Shown in pieces: positions 9,355 through 19,098 of a stretch of DNA of 40,916 nucleotides. The notes beneath the pieces were generated by a model. That model was not told where the DNA came from. It was given only the letters and a program-made list of their open reading frames with translations, and did no database searches. Made by a program: the position numbers and the translations under genes. The stretch is from Treponema sp. (GTDB taxonomy: Bacteria > Spirochaetota > Spirochaetia > Treponematales > Breznakiellaceae). Within the stretch, counting starts at the first letter, position 1. Each line of letters begins with the position of its first letter. The stretch spans positions 1-40,916 of the forward strand of contig JAISOX010000137.1 in NCBI GenBank assembly GCA_031275325.1. The letters are read 5' to 3'.

Positions 9355-11676
9355 ATGAGCGCTCCCCTTTCCCCTTATCATCTTGGTAAGGCCCGTGAAC
9401 TGTACAATCTATTCAATGTGTTTAATGCCCTTTCCTGGTCATTTCTTACGGGTAACATTATCACCCTCTTCGCCATGCGGCTTAAGGCCTCTTCCACCTA
9501 TCTGGGCAGTATTGGCGCGCTGCTCTATATGGCTTTCTTTTTTCTTCCCTTGGGAAAAGTCCTGGCCAAACGGTTTTCGATCATCAAAATCTTCAGCGTT
9601 ACCTGGATAAGCCGGTCCATCAGCATGATACCCTTGCTGTGCGTACCTATCGTGATTTCTGCGGGCCATCATGCTATCGCTTTGAACCTGACCCTCCTGG
9701 GAGTAGCCTGCTTCCACGGGATCCGGGGAGTGGGGATGATCGGCAATAACCCGGTGTTGAGTAATCTGGCCATGGGCCCGGATCGGAGCAGTTATATGAC
9801 CCAGATCCAGATCATCAACAGCGCGGTAGGGATGTTTGCAGGCTTTATCATCGCCCTCTTCTTAGGACGGGAACCCCCCTTGTACCTGTATAGCCTCATC
9901 ATGGCGGTGGGTATTGGCTGCGGCATTATCAGCGGGGTCCTGATACGGAAAATTCCGGAGCCCCCGGTTGCGGAACCTGCAGGAAAAACCAGCGCCTTGG
10001 GGAATGTCATCAAATATGCCTTTTCCACCCCTTCCCTGCGGCAATTTATCCTTATCCTTTTCCTCGTGGCCTTAGTCTCCGGGGTGTCCCGATCCTTCAT
10101 CATCGTCTACAGCAGGGAGGTGTTTGCCCAAAGTGACGGCATGGTCTCTTTGTATACGGTCTTCGGCGGACTGGGCAACCTGCTTATCGGACTGGTCATC
10201 AAATTTCTCGTCAGCCGGATCGGCGTGAAACCCATCTTTATTATATGCGTGGTCATCGGCTTGGCAGGGATGATCCCCATTGTATTCATTCCTCAGAGCA
10301 TAACGGGTAATTTCAATACCCTGGTGCTGCTGTTGAGCTGCATTTTTTTCATCCTGAATTTCGGCTTTCTCGGTTCTGAGGGGATCGCCCAGACCTATTT
10401 TCTCGGGCTGGTCCCTATGGAATTAATGCTGGATATGGGGATCCTCTATTTCCTGGTGTTCGGCATAGCCGGCGCGGGGGGATCCTTCGCTACCGGCTTG
10501 TTCCTTGATTTTCTAGGGGGGTTCGGAGTTTCCATAGCCGCCGCGTTTAAGGTACTGTACCTGATCCTGGTGGTGATAACCCTGGCGGCCCTGTTCCTCC
10601 AAAAGAAGCTGGTTCCCCTGGGATCCCTTCCCCTTTGGGGGGCCCTGGAAGTGATGTTTTCTTTCCGGGATCTCCGGGCCATTACCCTGCTTGACAAGCT
10701 GGAGAAAACCAAGGATTCAGAGGAAGAAGCAGCCCTTCTGGAGGCCCTCCACGATACGCCCTCCCGGCTTGCGGTCCAGGGCCTCTTGGACCGAGCCAAA
10801 TCTCCCCGGCTGGCGATACGTATGGAAGCTATCCGGGCCCTGGAAGCCCTGGATGTGCTCACCGAAGCGGCGGAACAAGCCCTCATGGAAGATATTATCC
10901 ACAATCCCTTTACCACCGCGTATATTTCCGCGCGGATTTTGGGGAATCACCGGGTTTTTGCCGCGGTTCCCCTGTTACGGGAACTGGTACATTCCCAAGA
11001 CTATATGCTGGCCGGGGAAGCCATCATTGCCCTGGCAAAATTGGGGGATGAAGCCTTTCGAGCGCATATTGAGGAGATCATCCTGCAAACCGCCAACCCC
11101 CGGCTGAAGATCATGGGGGTCGAAGCCTTTGGCATATACCGGTCGCCCCATTCCCTTTCCGCTCTGCTGGATATACTGAGGGCGGCCAATCCCCCGCCGT
11201 ATCTGCGGGACGAAGTGCTGCTGGCCATGGCGGGTATTCTGGATATACAAAATGAGTTTTACCCCTTGCTGGTCCGGTTGCTGGAAGATACGGCCCAGGC
11301 GCCGGCTCTGGCCCTGGACGAGGCTGAATCCGCGTATGCCTATTACCAGACCATCCATGGAGGCTGGTTCCGGCGGAGGCGGGCAGGATTAACCTTCAGT
11401 AATAAGCAGGCCAAGGCTTTACAGCCTGCGGTGGGCGCCTTAATCACCGGCGCTCAGGGGACCCTCCTTTCCCGGTGGATCCTGGAACTGCCGGAGCAGG
11501 TACCCGAGCCTATAGCCCAGACGGTCCTGGCCGAAGCGGTTTTGGATGATGAGCTTATGGCCTTTGAAGGGCTGCGGCTTTTAATCGTCCAGTGGGCTTC
11601 CCATACGTTACGGGCCTGGACCAATGCCCTGAAAGGCCGCCCCGTACCGGCCCATGAAGCGTCTCCCCAGGCTTAG
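9355..11676 (+). CDS. MFS-type transporter fused to C-terminal HEAT-like repeat domain
   Basis: About 12 hydrophobic segments to about residue 430 followed by alpha-helical repeats (IRMEAIRALEAL..., AAVPLLRELVHSQDYMLAGEAIIALAKLGDE...). ATG at 9355 preceded by gagga. Confidence 0.75.
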   Translation: MSAPLSPYHLGKARELYNLFNVFNALSWSFLTGNIITLFAMRLKASSTYLGSIGALLYMAFFFLPLGKVLAKRFSIIKIFSVTWISRSISMIPLLCVPIVISAGHHAIALNLTLLGVACFHGIRGVGMIGNNPVLSNLAMGPDRSSYMTQIQIINSAVGMFAGFIIALFLGREPPLYLYSLIMAVGIGCGIISGVLIRKIPEPPVAEPAGKTSALGNVIKYAFSTPSLRQFILILFLVALVSGVSRSFIIVYSREVFAQSDGMVSLYTVFGGLGNLLIGLVIKFLVSRIGVKPIFIICVVIGLAGMIPIVFIPQSITGNFNTLVLLLSCIFFILNFGFLGSEGIAQTYFLGLVPMELMLDMGILYFLVFGIAGAGGSFATGLFLDFLGGFGVSIAAAFKVLYLILVVITLAALFLQKKLVPLGSLPLWGALEVMFSFRDLRAITLLDKLEKTKDSEEEAALLEALHDTPSRLAVQGLLDRAKSPRLAIRMEAIRALEALDVLTEAAEQALMEDIIHNPFTTAYISARILGNHRVFAAVPLLRELVHSQDYMLAGEAIIALAKLGDEAFRAHIEEIILQTANPRLKIMGVEAFGIYRSPHSLSALLDILRAANPPPYLRDEVLLAMAGILDIQNEFYPLLVRLLEDTAQAPALALDEAESAYAYYQTIHGGWFRRRRAGLTFSNKQAKALQPAVGALITGAQGTLLSRWILELPEQVPEPIAQTVLAEAVLDDELMAFEGLRLLIVQWASHTLRAWTNALKGRPVPAHEASPQA

Positions 11677-13181
11677 GACCCGGCCCCCAGGCGCTCCTTT
11701 CCGTAATCCTGGAGCGCGGCCAAAGCCCGGTCAATCCGGGTAAGGGATCGGGCTGTTCCGAGAATCCGAATCGTACCAAAGAGCGGGGGACTGACCCGGG
11801 CCCCGGTCAAAGCCACCCTGAGGGGCATCATGAGGTCTCCCAGCTTTACCCCTTCCTTTTCAGCCCGGTCCTTAATGAAGGCTTCCGCCTGGGTATCGGG
11901 CAGAACCGTTAAGGGTTCGACCAGGTCCCGGCCTATACGGAGCAATCCGATGGTCTGAGGGAGGTCCAGCTTTTTCGGGACAAACTCCGGCGCGGCGGGG
12001 ATCAGGGGCTCGGTAAAAAGATAGCGGATTTTATCCGGGATTTCATGGAGCAACGAGACCCGTTCTTTGATGAGGGCCATGGCTGCAGTAAAGGCGGAGC
12101 GCTGCGCTGCATCCGGGGCGGCCCCCGGCTCCCCAAAAAGCCCTGCCTCCACCCCGTAAGGAAAGGCCAGGGCTGCCAGGGCTGCATCGGGTTTCATACG
12201 GATATACTGACCGTTGTACCAAGCCAGTTTCTTATAATCAAACACAGCCGGGGCCTTGCTGAGTTTATCCAGGCTGAACCGGGAACCGAGCTCCTCCAGG
12301 GTATAGAGGTCCCTTCCCTCCTCATACGAAGCCCCTAAGAGGGCCACATAGTTGATCAGCGCTTCTGGAAGATACCCTTGACGACGGAATTCGTTGATGC
12401 TGGCGGCTCCATGGCGTTTGCTTAGTTTTTTCCCGTCCAGCCCCATCACCATGGGCAGATGGCAGAACTCAGGGGGATCCCATCCGAAAAGCTGGTACAT
12501 GATCACATGCAGGGGGGTTGAGGGAAGCCATTCCTGGGCCCGGAGCACATGGCTTATACCCATGAGGTGATCATCCACCACATTGGCCAGATGATAGGTG
12601 GGGAAACCGTCGGATTTGAGGAGCACCGGATCCGGGGTAATAGCCTCGTTTTTCCATTCCATATCCCCCAAGAGCCGGTCGGTGAAGCGGGTGGTTTCCC
12701 CCAGGGGGATTTTGAGGCGTATCACCGCGGCTGCTCCCCCAGCGATTCGAGCCGCCCCTTCCCCGGGGGAGCGGTTTCTGCAATGCCGGTCATAGCCGGT
12801 TTCCTTGGCATGGGTCTTGGCCTGTTCTTCCCGCAGCGCGTCCAGCCGCGCGGGGGAACAGAAACAGTAGTAGGCCGCGCCTTTTTCCACCAGGGCCTGG
12901 GCGTGTTTTTGGTAGAGGGCAAACCGTTCTGATTGGATGTAGGGCCCCGCTGGCCCGCCTACATCCGGGCCTTCATCCCAGCGGAATCCAAGCCACGTAA
13001 ACGTATCGTAGAGGTTTTGTACAAAGGCGTCATCAAAACGGGTGCGATCCGTATCTTCCAGACGGAGAATAAACGCGCCCCCCTGGGATTGGGCGAACAG
13101 GTAATTGAACAGGGCGGTTCTCACGCCCCCTATGTGCTGCAAGCCGGTGGGCGAAGGGGCATAACGGTCTCTGATTTTCAT
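11673..13181 (-). CDS. gltX: Glutamyl-tRNA synthetase
   Basis: 502 aa; YAPSPTGLQHIGGVRTALFNYLFA (HIGH-like) and DGKKLSKRHGA (KMSKS-like). Confidence 0.95.
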   Translation of the reverse strand: MKIRDRYAPSPTGLQHIGGVRTALFNYLFAQSQGGAFILRLEDTDRTRFDDAFVQNLYDTFTWLGFRWDEGPDVGGPAGPYIQSERFALYQKHAQALVEKGAAYYCFCSPARLDALREEQAKTHAKETGYDRHCRNRSPGEGAARIAGGAAAVIRLKIPLGETTRFTDRLLGDMEWKNEAITPDPVLLKSDGFPTYHLANVVDDHLMGISHVLRAQEWLPSTPLHVIMYQLFGWDPPEFCHLPMVMGLDGKKLSKRHGAASINEFRRQGYLPEALINYVALLGASYEEGRDLYTLEELGSRFSLDKLSKAPAVFDYKKLAWYNGQYIRMKPDAALAALAFPYGVEAGLFGEPGAAPDAAQRSAFTAAMALIKERVSLLHEIPDKIRYLFTEPLIPAAPEFVPKKLDLPQTIGLLRIGRDLVEPLTVLPDTQAEAFIKDRAEKEGVKLGDLMMPLRVALTGARVSPPLFGTIRILGTARSLTRIDRALAALQDYGKERLGAGS

Positions 13182-13192
13182 GGTTCCCAGTA

Positions 13193-13215
13193 TACCCTAT
13201 CCCAGGGATAGGGTA
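13193..13215. promoter_or_regulatory. Near-perfect 23-nt palindrome taccctatcccagggatagggta in the gltX leader
   Basis: 11-bp arms around a single central base, 12 nt upstream of the gltX ATG. Confidence 0.6.
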
Positions 13216-13407
13216 CATACATACCCGTCCGTGAGCAGGGCGAGGGGAACCGTCCGTATCTTTTTTCTTTTTTTCTTTTTTTTCTTTCAAAGCAGCCTTG
13301 TCCGGCAAGCCGTTCCCTGCCAGGGACTAACGCCCCGGCTTCTGCCGTATCGTGCATCATACAAAGAACCGCAGCGGCTTAGGGGAAAACCGGCTATTGG
13401 GGATCCC

Positions 13408-13617
13408 GAATGAAGCATTCGGGATCCCGAATAAAGCATTCGGGGTCCCGAATAAAGCATTCGGGGTCCCGAATAGAGCATTCGGGGTCCCGAATAGAGC
13501 ATTCGGGATCCCGAATAGAGCATTCGGGGTCCCGAATAAAGCATTCGGGGTCCCGAATAGAGCATTCGGGGTCCCGAATAGAGCATTCGGGGTCCCGAAT
13601 GAAGTATGGGGGATCTC
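13408..13617. repeat. 21-bp tandem repeat, 10 units, consensus GAATARAGCATTCGGGRTCCC
   Basis: Unit starts 13408, 13429, 13450 ... 13597 with no indels; the junction of adjacent units forms ATTCGGG(A/G)TCCCGAAT inverted repeats. Confidence 0.95.
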
Positions 13618-13947
13618 CTCCAGGGCAGATGAAACCCAGAACAAGCCCTTCAAGGCCCCTGAGAGCGCAGCCGAAATCAATCCAACCTGGATTTGATGCA
13701 CTGAAAGTTCCGGGGACGTTTTTCCCGCGGTCGAACTGCAGGCCGCTTAAAGACCCTTGAAGCCCTGCAAAAAGCAGGGGGTTTTCCCCGGAACCAAGCG
13801 GCCCCTGGGCCTTATCATCCTGAAGCGCCCCTGGTCAAAGGGCGGTTCCCCCGGAACAGGCCGGACCTTTGCAGAGCACCCCTATGAAGGGCCGCGCGTC
13901 CCCAGGCCCCTGGTTTCCATGCCGGTATCCTGCCCGCGGTTTCTCTA

Positions 13948-13975
13948 TTGACTTATTTTAAAATACGTTTATGCT
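13948..13975 (+). promoter_or_regulatory. Putative sigma70-like promoter for the BMP operon (TTGACT-N16-TATGCT)
   Basis: TTGACT at 13948, TATGCT at 13970, in an AT-rich stretch upstream of the 14028 CDS. Confidence 0.5.
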
Positions 13976-14027
13976 GATAAACGATATTTAAAAATATAAA
14001 GCAAAACCAGGAGGAAAAGAGAGAACT

Positions 14028-15155
14028 ATGGTGAAAAGAATGGCGGTTGCGGCTCTCATCGCAACTATGGCGGGAGCTTCGGTATGGGCCGGGGCTAAAC
14101 AGCAGCAGAGCGGAACCCCCGCGCCGGGGGGTTCCGGGGCTTCAGGTATTACGGTGCGCTTATTAACCGACGCCACCGGCATAGATGATAAGTCCTTCAA
14201 TGCAGCGGCATGGCGGGGAATCCTGCAATTCTACGGGGATTCCTGGAACAATACCCCCCAGCGGGGTAAGGCCTATGATGTGGTAACTGCCCAAACCCAG
14301 GATATGTATATCCCCAATCTCAAGCAGGCCACAGACGAACAGTACGACCTGATCGTGGCTACGGGCTTTACCTTTGCCGATGGGGTTACGGAAGTCGCCA
14401 AAGATAACCCGAACCAGAAATACATGATCGTCGATGTAGACTGGGTAAACCTTCCCAATGTATTAGAGGCGGTCTTTGCTGAACATGAAGGCTCCTACTT
14501 GGTGGGGGTTGCCGCAGCCCTCAAAGCCCAGGCTGAGGGTATAGAAACCCCCAAATTCGGTTTTATCGGCGGCGTTCCCGGCGCGACGATTACCAAATTT
14601 GAAGTCGGTTTCGTGCAGGGGGTCCTTTCCGTGCTTCCCCAGGCGCAGATCCTGGATTACTACGTCAATAGCTGGGGTGAACCGGGGCTTGCCAAGACCC
14701 AGGCCAAGAACTGGTACGATTCCGGGGTCTATGCCATCTATTCCGCTGCAGGAGGCAGCGGAAACGGAACCATCGCCCAGGCTAAGGAATACCGGATCCA
14801 AGGCAAAAATGTCTGGGCCATCGGGGTTGACTCAGATCAGCATGAGGAAGGGCTGTACACGGCTGCTGAATCAGCGGTCCTCACCTCCATGATTAAGCGG
14901 GTTGAAACCAGCTTGCTCTACGGCCTGAACGCGGTAAAAAACAACGCCTTTAAAGGGGAAGTCCTTAACTTTGACGTGAAAGCCGACGGGGTGGGGTATT
15001 CCACGACCAATCCGGCTATAACCAAGGATATTCAAAGCCAGGTGGAAGCGGTAAAACAGCGGATTATTTCCGGCAACATCAAAGTGGCTAGCACCTATGC
15101 TGAAGCCAAAGCCCTGCCCGGCTTCCCGCAAGACCTGAAAGCCTTAGATAATTGA
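14028..15155 (+). CDS. BMP/PnrA-family ABC transporter substrate-binding protein (purine nucleoside type)
   Basis: DATGIDDKSFNAAAWRGI, DLIVATGFTFADGVTEVAKDNP, EGSYLVGVAAAL, GFIGGVPGATITKFEVGFVQGV are BMP-family motifs; RBS aggagg upstream. Confidence 0.92.
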   Translation: MVKRMAVAALIATMAGASVWAGAKQQQSGTPAPGGSGASGITVRLLTDATGIDDKSFNAAAWRGILQFYGDSWNNTPQRGKAYDVVTAQTQDMYIPNLKQATDEQYDLIVATGFTFADGVTEVAKDNPNQKYMIVDVDWVNLPNVLEAVFAEHEGSYLVGVAAALKAQAEGIETPKFGFIGGVPGATITKFEVGFVQGVLSVLPQAQILDYYVNSWGEPGLAKTQAKNWYDSGVYAIYSAAGGSGNGTIAQAKEYRIQGKNVWAIGVDSDQHEEGLYTAAESAVLTSMIKRVETSLLYGLNAVKNNAFKGEVLNFDVKADGVGYSTTNPAITKDIQSQVEAVKQRIISGNIKVASTYAEAKALPGFPQDLKALDN

Positions 15156-15156
15156 G

Positions 15157-15272
15157 GTTGTTCCAAAACCCGGTTAGTTTTGGACAAGCCCTTGGGAAAA
15201 CCGGTCTACAGCCCGGTTTTCCCGTTACATCTAAGGAAGCTGTTCCAAAAACTGACGTTTTGGAACAGCTTC
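15157..15272. repeat. Three consecutive stem-loops between the SBP gene and the ATPase gene
   Basis: (i) gttgttccaaaac/gttttggacaag; (ii) gggaaaaccgg/ccggttttccc at 15194-15223; (iii) gaagctgttccaaaa-actgacg-ttttggaacagcttc at 15236-15272 (15-bp perfect arms). Confidence 0.75.
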
Positions 15273-15361
15273 AATTACCAGAGCCTTTCGGGGGTTTTGG
15301 CGGCGGCGGCTCCGGTTAAAAATCCCCGGAAGCGGCGTCATACTGAAAAGTGGGGGGGGTG

Positions 15362-16909
15362 ATGAAAGAAATGTCTGAACCTGCCATTGAGATGGTGAAT
15401 ATCACCAAGATTTTCCCCGGGATCATTGCCAATGATAAAGTCAATTTTACGGTACACCAGGGTGAAATTCATGCCTTGCTGGGAGAAAACGGCGCGGGGA
15501 AATCAACCCTCATGTCCATTCTCTTTGGGCTTTATGAACCTGATGGGGGTATAAATAAAATATGGGGCCGGGAAGTGCGGATCCGCAATCCCAACGACGC
15601 AACCGCGCTCCATATCGGTATGGTCCATCAGCATTTTAAGCTGATCCATAATTTCACCGTTACGGAAAACATTGTGCTCGGCCTCGAACCCCGTACTCCC
15701 TGGGGGAATCTGGACCTAAAAACCGCGGAAAAGCGGGTGAAGGAACTCTCGGAAACCTATACCCTGGCCGTGGACCCCCATGCGTTGATTGAGCATATCA
15801 CCGTGGGTATGCAGCAGCGGGTGGAAATCCTCAAAATACTGTACCGGGATGCGGATATTCTTATCTTTGATGAACCCACCGCGGTGTTAACCCCCCAAGA
15901 AATTGACGAGCTTTTGACCATCTTCCGCCGGCTCAAGGCAGAGGGAAAAACCATTGTGTTTATCACCCATAAACTCAAGGAAATTAAAGCGGTGGCAGAC
16001 CGGTGTACGGTCTTACGCCGGGGTAAATCCGTCGGAACCGTCAACGTACAGGACGCGGATGAACATGCGTTAGCGGAAAAAATGGTAGGCCGCAGGGTGA
16101 GCTTCCGGCTTGCTAAACAAGAGCCCCATCCTGGGGAACTGATTCTCCGCATTGAAGATCTAACCGTGATTGGCTCCAAGGGGATTCCCGCGGTGAAGAA
16201 CTTTTCTTTAGATGTGCGGGCCGGAGAAGTGGTGGGAGTCGCGGGCGTAGACGGCAATGGCCAGGCCGAGCTGGTGGCGGCTATCTCCGGGTTGCTTCCG
16301 GTTAAATCCGGGCGGATCCTGCTCAAAGGGAAGGACATTTCCAAAGAAAGTATTAAAAACCGCAATGAAACGGGGATTGGTTTTGTCCCGGAAGATCGGC
16401 ATAAATACGGGTTGGTCTTGGATTTCCGGCTGGACGAGAACCTCATCCTGAAAAGTTACCGTAAAAAGCCCTATTCCAATCAATGGGGGTTTTTACGGTT
16501 CCCCACGATTGCCAGGCATGCAGAAGATCTGATACGCCAATTCGATATACGGGCGGGAAACGGCGCGGCTACCTTCGCTAAATCCATGTCTGGGGGTAAT
16601 CAGCAGAAGGTAGTCATCGCCCGGGAGCTGGATATCTCTCCGCAACTGCTGATCGTGTCCCAGCCCACCAGAGGACTAGATGTAGGAGCCATCGAATACA
16701 TACACCAGCGTATTCTGGATGAGCGGGACAAGGGCCGGGCCGTGCTGCTGGTATCCTTTGAACTGGATGAGATCCTGGGGCTCTGTGACCGTATTGCCGC
16801 AGTTTCTAAAGGGTCGGTGGTAGGGATCGTCTCGGGGGCGGAAGCGGATGAGAAGCGTATTGGGGCGATGATGGGGGGCATTACTGGAGATGCCTCTATA
16901 GGAGCATAG
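15362..16909 (+). CDS. ABC transporter ATP-binding protein with two NBDs (simple-sugar/nucleoside importer type)
   Basis: Two Walker A-like and two signature regions (LLGENGAGKSTLMSILFGL; MSGGNQQKVVIARE). ATG at 15362; the ORF track calls GTG at 15350. Confidence 0.92.
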   Translation: MKEMSEPAIEMVNITKIFPGIIANDKVNFTVHQGEIHALLGENGAGKSTLMSILFGLYEPDGGINKIWGREVRIRNPNDATALHIGMVHQHFKLIHNFTVTENIVLGLEPRTPWGNLDLKTAEKRVKELSETYTLAVDPHALIEHITVGMQQRVEILKILYRDADILIFDEPTAVLTPQEIDELLTIFRRLKAEGKTIVFITHKLKEIKAVADRCTVLRRGKSVGTVNVQDADEHALAEKMVGRRVSFRLAKQEPHPGELILRIEDLTVIGSKGIPAVKNFSLDVRAGEVVGVAGVDGNGQAELVAAISGLLPVKSGRILLKGKDISKESIKNRNETGIGFVPEDRHKYGLVLDFRLDENLILKSYRKKPYSNQWGFLRFPTIARHAEDLIRQFDIRAGNGAATFAKSMSGGNQQKVVIARELDISPQLLIVSQPTRGLDVGAIEYIHQRILDERDKGRAVLLVSFELDEILGLCDRIAAVSKGSVVGIVSGAEADEKRIGAMMGGITGDASIGA

Positions 16910-16912
16910 GGT

Positions 16913-18124
16913 ATGGTTGAATCATATCGGTATTCTGCAAAACAACGGGCCGCCATTCGGGAACATATCCTCGAAGTATTCACCAGTTCCAACGGCCTTT
17001 TATCCGTAACCGTGGTGATTTTGGGCTTCCTGGTGGGAACGGTGTTGATTCTTGTGGTAGGCAGGAGTCCTGGGGGCATGTATTCCGCGGTGGTCCAGGT
17101 GGTTTCCGGTTTTGACTTGCGGCGCTGGACCCTGGCGGAAGGCCCGGTCGCTCAATGGCTCGCCAAGACCTTGGGTTGGGAAATCCGCGTGCCTCTGTGG
17201 AATGTGCGCTACATAGGGGAATGGCTGGTCATGTCCATGCCCCTCATGCTCTGCGGTTTCTCCATGGCCTTTGCCTCCCGGACCGGACTGTTTAATATCG
17301 GCGCGGAAGGACAGTACATTGCGGGTCTTACCGCGGCTCAGTTTATGGCCCTCTATGGCCCTCCGATTCCAGGCCTCCACTGGATCTTGGCAGTAGGAGC
17401 GGCGCTTCTTGCAGGAGCTTGCTGGGGGGGTATCGTGGGGTTCTTAAAAGCCCGGTTCAATGTATCTGAAGTGGTTGCTACTATTATGATGAACTACATC
17501 GCCTTCTATGTTTCCCGGTATAGCACCATGCAAATTCCCGGAGCCAATACCTTCCAGACCCCTCCTCTGCCCCCTACCGCCCGGCTGGTAAGCCCCTTTC
17601 TGGCATCCATCACCAATGGATCCCGGTTGAATTATGGACTGTATCTCACCATAGGGGGGATAGTTCTGTTCTGGCTCATTATGGGAAAAACCAGATTCGG
17701 CTATTCCCTGCGAGCTACGGGATTGAATAAAGACGCGGCCCGGTATGGGGGAATCAGCGTAAACGCCAGCATCACCGCGGCCATGGCCATTGCAGGAGCT
17801 TTTGCAGGACTTGCAGGGGCCGTAGTTTCCCTGGGGGTGTTCCCCGCGGGGCGGGTTCTCTCGGTCCAAGATGGCTATGGTTTTGATGGCATTGCGGTAG
17901 CCTTGGTGGGGAACAGTACTGCCGGGGGAACCGCCCTGGCAGGGCTTCTTTTCGGCATGTTAAAGTCCGCCCAGCCCTTGATGCAGTCCCGGCATATCCC
18001 CAAGGAAATTACCTCGATTATTATGGGCCTCGTGGTGGTCTTCATCTCCCTTCGGGCAGGGGTGCGGCTCATCATCGACTGGCAGCTCAAAGAAAAAGCC
18101 CGCAAAGGGAGGATAAGCGAATGA
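16913..18124 (+). CDS. ABC transporter permease (nucleoside importer, NupB/YufP type)
   Basis: FNIGAEGQYIAGLTAAQF, FNVSEVVATIMMNYIA, GYSLRATGLNKDAARYGGI; operon context. Confidence 0.88.
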   Translation: MVESYRYSAKQRAAIREHILEVFTSSNGLLSVTVVILGFLVGTVLILVVGRSPGGMYSAVVQVVSGFDLRRWTLAEGPVAQWLAKTLGWEIRVPLWNVRYIGEWLVMSMPLMLCGFSMAFASRTGLFNIGAEGQYIAGLTAAQFMALYGPPIPGLHWILAVGAALLAGACWGGIVGFLKARFNVSEVVATIMMNYIAFYVSRYSTMQIPGANTFQTPPLPPTARLVSPFLASITNGSRLNYGLYLTIGGIVLFWLIMGKTRFGYSLRATGLNKDAARYGGISVNASITAAMAIAGAFAGLAGAVVSLGVFPAGRVLSVQDGYGFDGIAVALVGNSTAGGTALAGLLFGMLKSAQPLMQSRHIPKEITSIIMGLVVVFISLRAGVRLIIDWQLKEKARKGRISE

Positions 18125-19035
18125 CCTTGTTTTTGAGTACCCTGGTACACATGCTTCCTTCAACGCTCATGATCGTGGCCCCTATTTTAATTGCCGCCAC
18201 CGGAGGACTCATCAGCGAACGATCCGGGGTGGTCAACATCGCCTTAGAGGGGCTCATGGCTATCGGGGCCATGATCGCGGCTACCACCCATGTGCTCTTA
18301 GAAACCGCCATCGGGTTTTCCATCCCCTTGGCTCTAATCCTGGCTGCCCTGGGAGGCTGTCTTTTTTCCCTCATTCATGCTTTCGCTTCCATAAGCCTCC
18401 AGGCGGATCAGGTGATCTCTGGAACCGGGATCAACCTCTTATCCACCGGGATAACCCTGTTTTTTTGTCAGCTCATCTTTCAGATGGACAGGACCATGAA
18501 CCCCAAACTGGGGATGATGCCTGGTCCCGGGGGTATCTATCCCACCGTGTGGATAGCCCTGGTCTTGTTAGGGATTACCTGGTTTGTCCTCTACCGGCGG
18601 CCCTGGGGACTGCGGCTCCGTTCCTGCGGCGAACATCCCCAGGCCCTTGCTTCCGCAGGGGTGAACGTACTGAAGATCCGGTACATTGCGGTCCTCATCT
18701 CTGGGGCCTTGGCAGGGCTGGCAGGAGGCTGCATCGTGTTAACCCAGGATATTCAATACACCGTAACCACCATCAATGGCAAAGGCTTCATTGCCCTCGC
18801 GGCCGTGTCTTTTGGACGCTGGCTTCCCCTGGGGATCCTGGGTTCTTCCTTCCTTTTTGGCGCGGCTTCGGCCCTGGCGGTGAATATTATCAATATCAAG
18901 GTACTGCAATTTCTCCCTTCGGAATTCTTTAACGCCCTGCCTTATGGCATCACCCTGGTAATCCTGGTATTTTTCAGCGGTAAGGATTACGCCCCCCGAG
19001 CTGCCGGGCAGCCCTATGACAAGGGGAAACGGTAA
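18121..19035 (+). CDS. ABC transporter permease (nucleoside importer, NupC/YufQ type)
   Basis: ERSGVVNIALEGLMAIGAM, LQADQVISGTGINLL, GLRLRSCGEHPQALASAGVNV; ATGA overlap with preceding permease. Confidence 0.88.
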   Translation: MTLFLSTLVHMLPSTLMIVAPILIAATGGLISERSGVVNIALEGLMAIGAMIAATTHVLLETAIGFSIPLALILAALGGCLFSLIHAFASISLQADQVISGTGINLLSTGITLFFCQLIFQMDRTMNPKLGMMPGPGGIYPTVWIALVLLGITWFVLYRRPWGLRLRSCGEHPQALASAGVNVLKIRYIAVLISGALAGLAGGCIVLTQDIQYTVTTINGKGFIALAAVSFGRWLPLGILGSSFLFGAASALAVNIINIKVLQFLPSEFFNALPYGITLVILVFFSGKDYAPRAAGQPYDKGKR

Positions 19036-19098
19036 CCATGAAAAGATGTAGATTGGTACTAGACGCAATCCCGGTCAATTTGGTATATTAGTTGTATT

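Noticed and set aside
13287-13701. Three overlapping ORFs (MLYSGPR..., NKAFGVP..., NALFGTP...) on both strands
   Set aside because: All are products of a 21-bp array with no stops in several frames; no RBS or domain support.
14028-14028. Purine riboswitch upstream of the BMP operon
   Set aside because: No conserved purine-aptamer loops recognised in 13620-14027.
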